Part shown: positions 63,517 through 64,000 of the stretch, piece by piece
Position numbering within the stretch: the stretch's first letter is position 1
Layout: each line of letters begins with the position of its first letter
The notes under the pieces: model-generated
The model's input: only the letters and a program-made list of their open reading frames with translations
Told to the model about the DNA's origin: nothing
Database searches by the model: none
Source of the DNA: Streptomyces sp. NBC_00440
GTDB lineage: Bacteria > Actinomycetota > Actinomycetes > Streptomycetales > Streptomycetaceae
Length of the DNA stretch: 64,000 nucleotides
Assembly (NCBI RefSeq): GCF_036014215.1
Contig: NZ_CP107921.1
Coordinates: forward strand, 3,707,001 to 3,771,000
Direction: 5' to 3'
Position numbers and translations under genes: made by a program

Positions 63517-64000
63517 TCAGGTGAGCAGGTCGTCTACTTGCGCTTCGCCCTCACGGTACCTGCGGGCGATCTCCGCGCTGCAATCGTCGGCGGTCCGCTG
63601 GAGGTGCTGTCGGCGGCTGGATACCTGCTGTTCGTAGCGGACGAGGCGGCCCATTCCGGTGTGCAGCTCTTCGTCCGTACGGGCGCAGAGGTCGGAGAGT
63701 TCCACCTCGGCGAGCATGTCGGCGGCCAGCTTGCTGTTCTCCGCGCTGCGCGGCGTCGAGAGCGTCACATGGCGGGCCGACGAGCGGTGCGAGGACGGCA
63801 CGTCGGCCAGGATCTCGGAGAGCCGCTCGACGACCGGGGACTCCGGTCCCGTACGCCGGGACAGCTCGGCGCGGAGGATGTCGATCCGCCCGTGCAGCAT
63901 CCGGCGTACGTAGCTGAGGTCGGCCTCGTCCCGCTGGGCGTCCCTGCGCAGCGTGCGCAGTTCGGGCAGGCGCAGCCCGCCGATGTCGTGCTCGGTGGCC
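63517..64000 (-). CDS. rsiG: RsiG-like c-di-GMP-binding anti-sigma-WhiG factor (5' end outside window)
   Basis: The open frame reads off the right edge, so 160 residues of the C-terminal part are visible. RsiG's two c-di-GMP-binding motifs have the form E-x3-S-x2-R-x3-Q-x3-D. The second, EQQVSSRRQHLQRTAD, is intact. The first, EADLSYVRRMLHGRID, has His (codon CAC, 63887-63889) where Gln is expected. Other blocks (PVVERLSEILADVPSSHRSSARHVTLSTPR, EVELSDLCARTDEELHTGMGRLVRYEQQ) match the Streptomyces family. RsiG sequesters sigma-WhiG with c-di-GMP and blocks sporulation. Confidence 0.85.
   Translation of the reverse strand, partial: ATEHDIGGLRLPELRTLRRDAQRDEADLSYVRRMLHGRIDILRAELSRRTGPESPVVERLSEILADVPSSHRSSARHVTLSTPRSAENSKLAADMLAEVELSDLCARTDEELHTGMGRLVRYEQQVSSRRQHLQRTADDCSAEIARRYREGEAQVDDLLT

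Overview
The window is chromosomal DNA of a Streptomyces species, or a very close relative. It is very GC-rich, uses GTG and ATG starts with G/C-ending codons, and carries genus markers: msiK, the carD-ispD-ispF-cysS-rlmB block, divergent phoU/phoR-phoP with a PHO box and mtpA, mycothiol gene mshA, a SARP regulator and an rsiG homologue. Gene order from msiK to the NlpC/P60 and PP2C genes looks like the conserved Streptomyces core. From about 38.5 kb onward the content is more accessory, with many regulator/transporter or regulator/enzyme pairs.

Layout. 0-1.1 kb: the end of an arsenite permease (ACR3 type) and a broken arsenic-locus flavoprotein, beside a tRNA-Thr. 1.3-12.9 kb: msiK (shared sugar-ABC ATPase), a nucleotidyltransferase, a DoxX-like membrane protein, rlmB, cysS, a PPOX-fold protein, ispF, ispD, carD and a DUF461-like lipoprotein. 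13-16.4 kb: the phosphate regulon control locus. 16.4-23.5 kb: exported proteins (a sortase-type LADTG surface protein, two unknown secreted proteins, a lipoprotein beta-carbonic anhydrase, a secreted alpha/beta hydrolase), then gpmA. 23.6-31.3 kb: two convergent MFS transporters that overlap at their 3' ends, a pectate-lyase-fold enzyme, and a marR-MFS-isochorismatase-like operon. 31.3-37.5 kb: ybjN-like gene, mshA, a methyltransferase, an NlpC/P60 hydrolase, a response-regulator/PP2C phosphatase and a DUF2516 protein. 37.6-48 kb: an XRE regulator with a helical Ala/Lys-rich protein, NUDIX, methyltransferase, epoxide hydrolase, P-loop protein, a PP2C remnant, VOC, a binding-protein-fold protein without signal peptide, MFS/HxlR, and a DrrAB-type ABC exporter. 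48-55.4 kb: a SARP-NB-ARC-TPR regulator, VOC, a small MITE-like element, two AraC-type regulators, a cysteine hydrolase and an unrecognised protein. 55.7-61 kb: two HAD hydrolases, an APH-fold phosphotransferase, a tectonin-type beta-propeller, a GntR regulator and a tiny membrane protein. 61-64 kb: an Eis-like acetyltransferase, an asparaginase of the type II fold, and the C-terminal part of rsiG (anti-sigma-WhiG).

How the genes work together. PhoR/PhoP senses and answers phosphate limitation, and the PHO box between phoR and phoU could control both sides. ispD and ispF make isoprenoid precursors and lie behind carD. Several local switches can be seen as regulator plus neighbour plus inverted repeat: MarR/MFS, HxlR/MFS, GlxA/cysteine hydrolase, XRE/NUDIX and GntR/small membrane protein.

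The most unusual signals are: an rsiG homologue whose first c-di-GMP motif has His in place of Gln; a small inverted-repeat element whose flanking CTAG supplies the stop codon of an AraC-type gene; several short-period tandem arrays at gene ends or in leaders (16 bp before the nucleotidyltransferase, 26 bp at the ispF 3' end, 14 bp before phoU and at the asparaginase 3' end, 30 bp before an MFS gene); a cytoplasmic six-repeat tectonin propeller; and an isochorismatase-family protein lacking the catalytic cysteine. No CRISPR array, rRNA, prophage or large biosynthetic cluster was seen.
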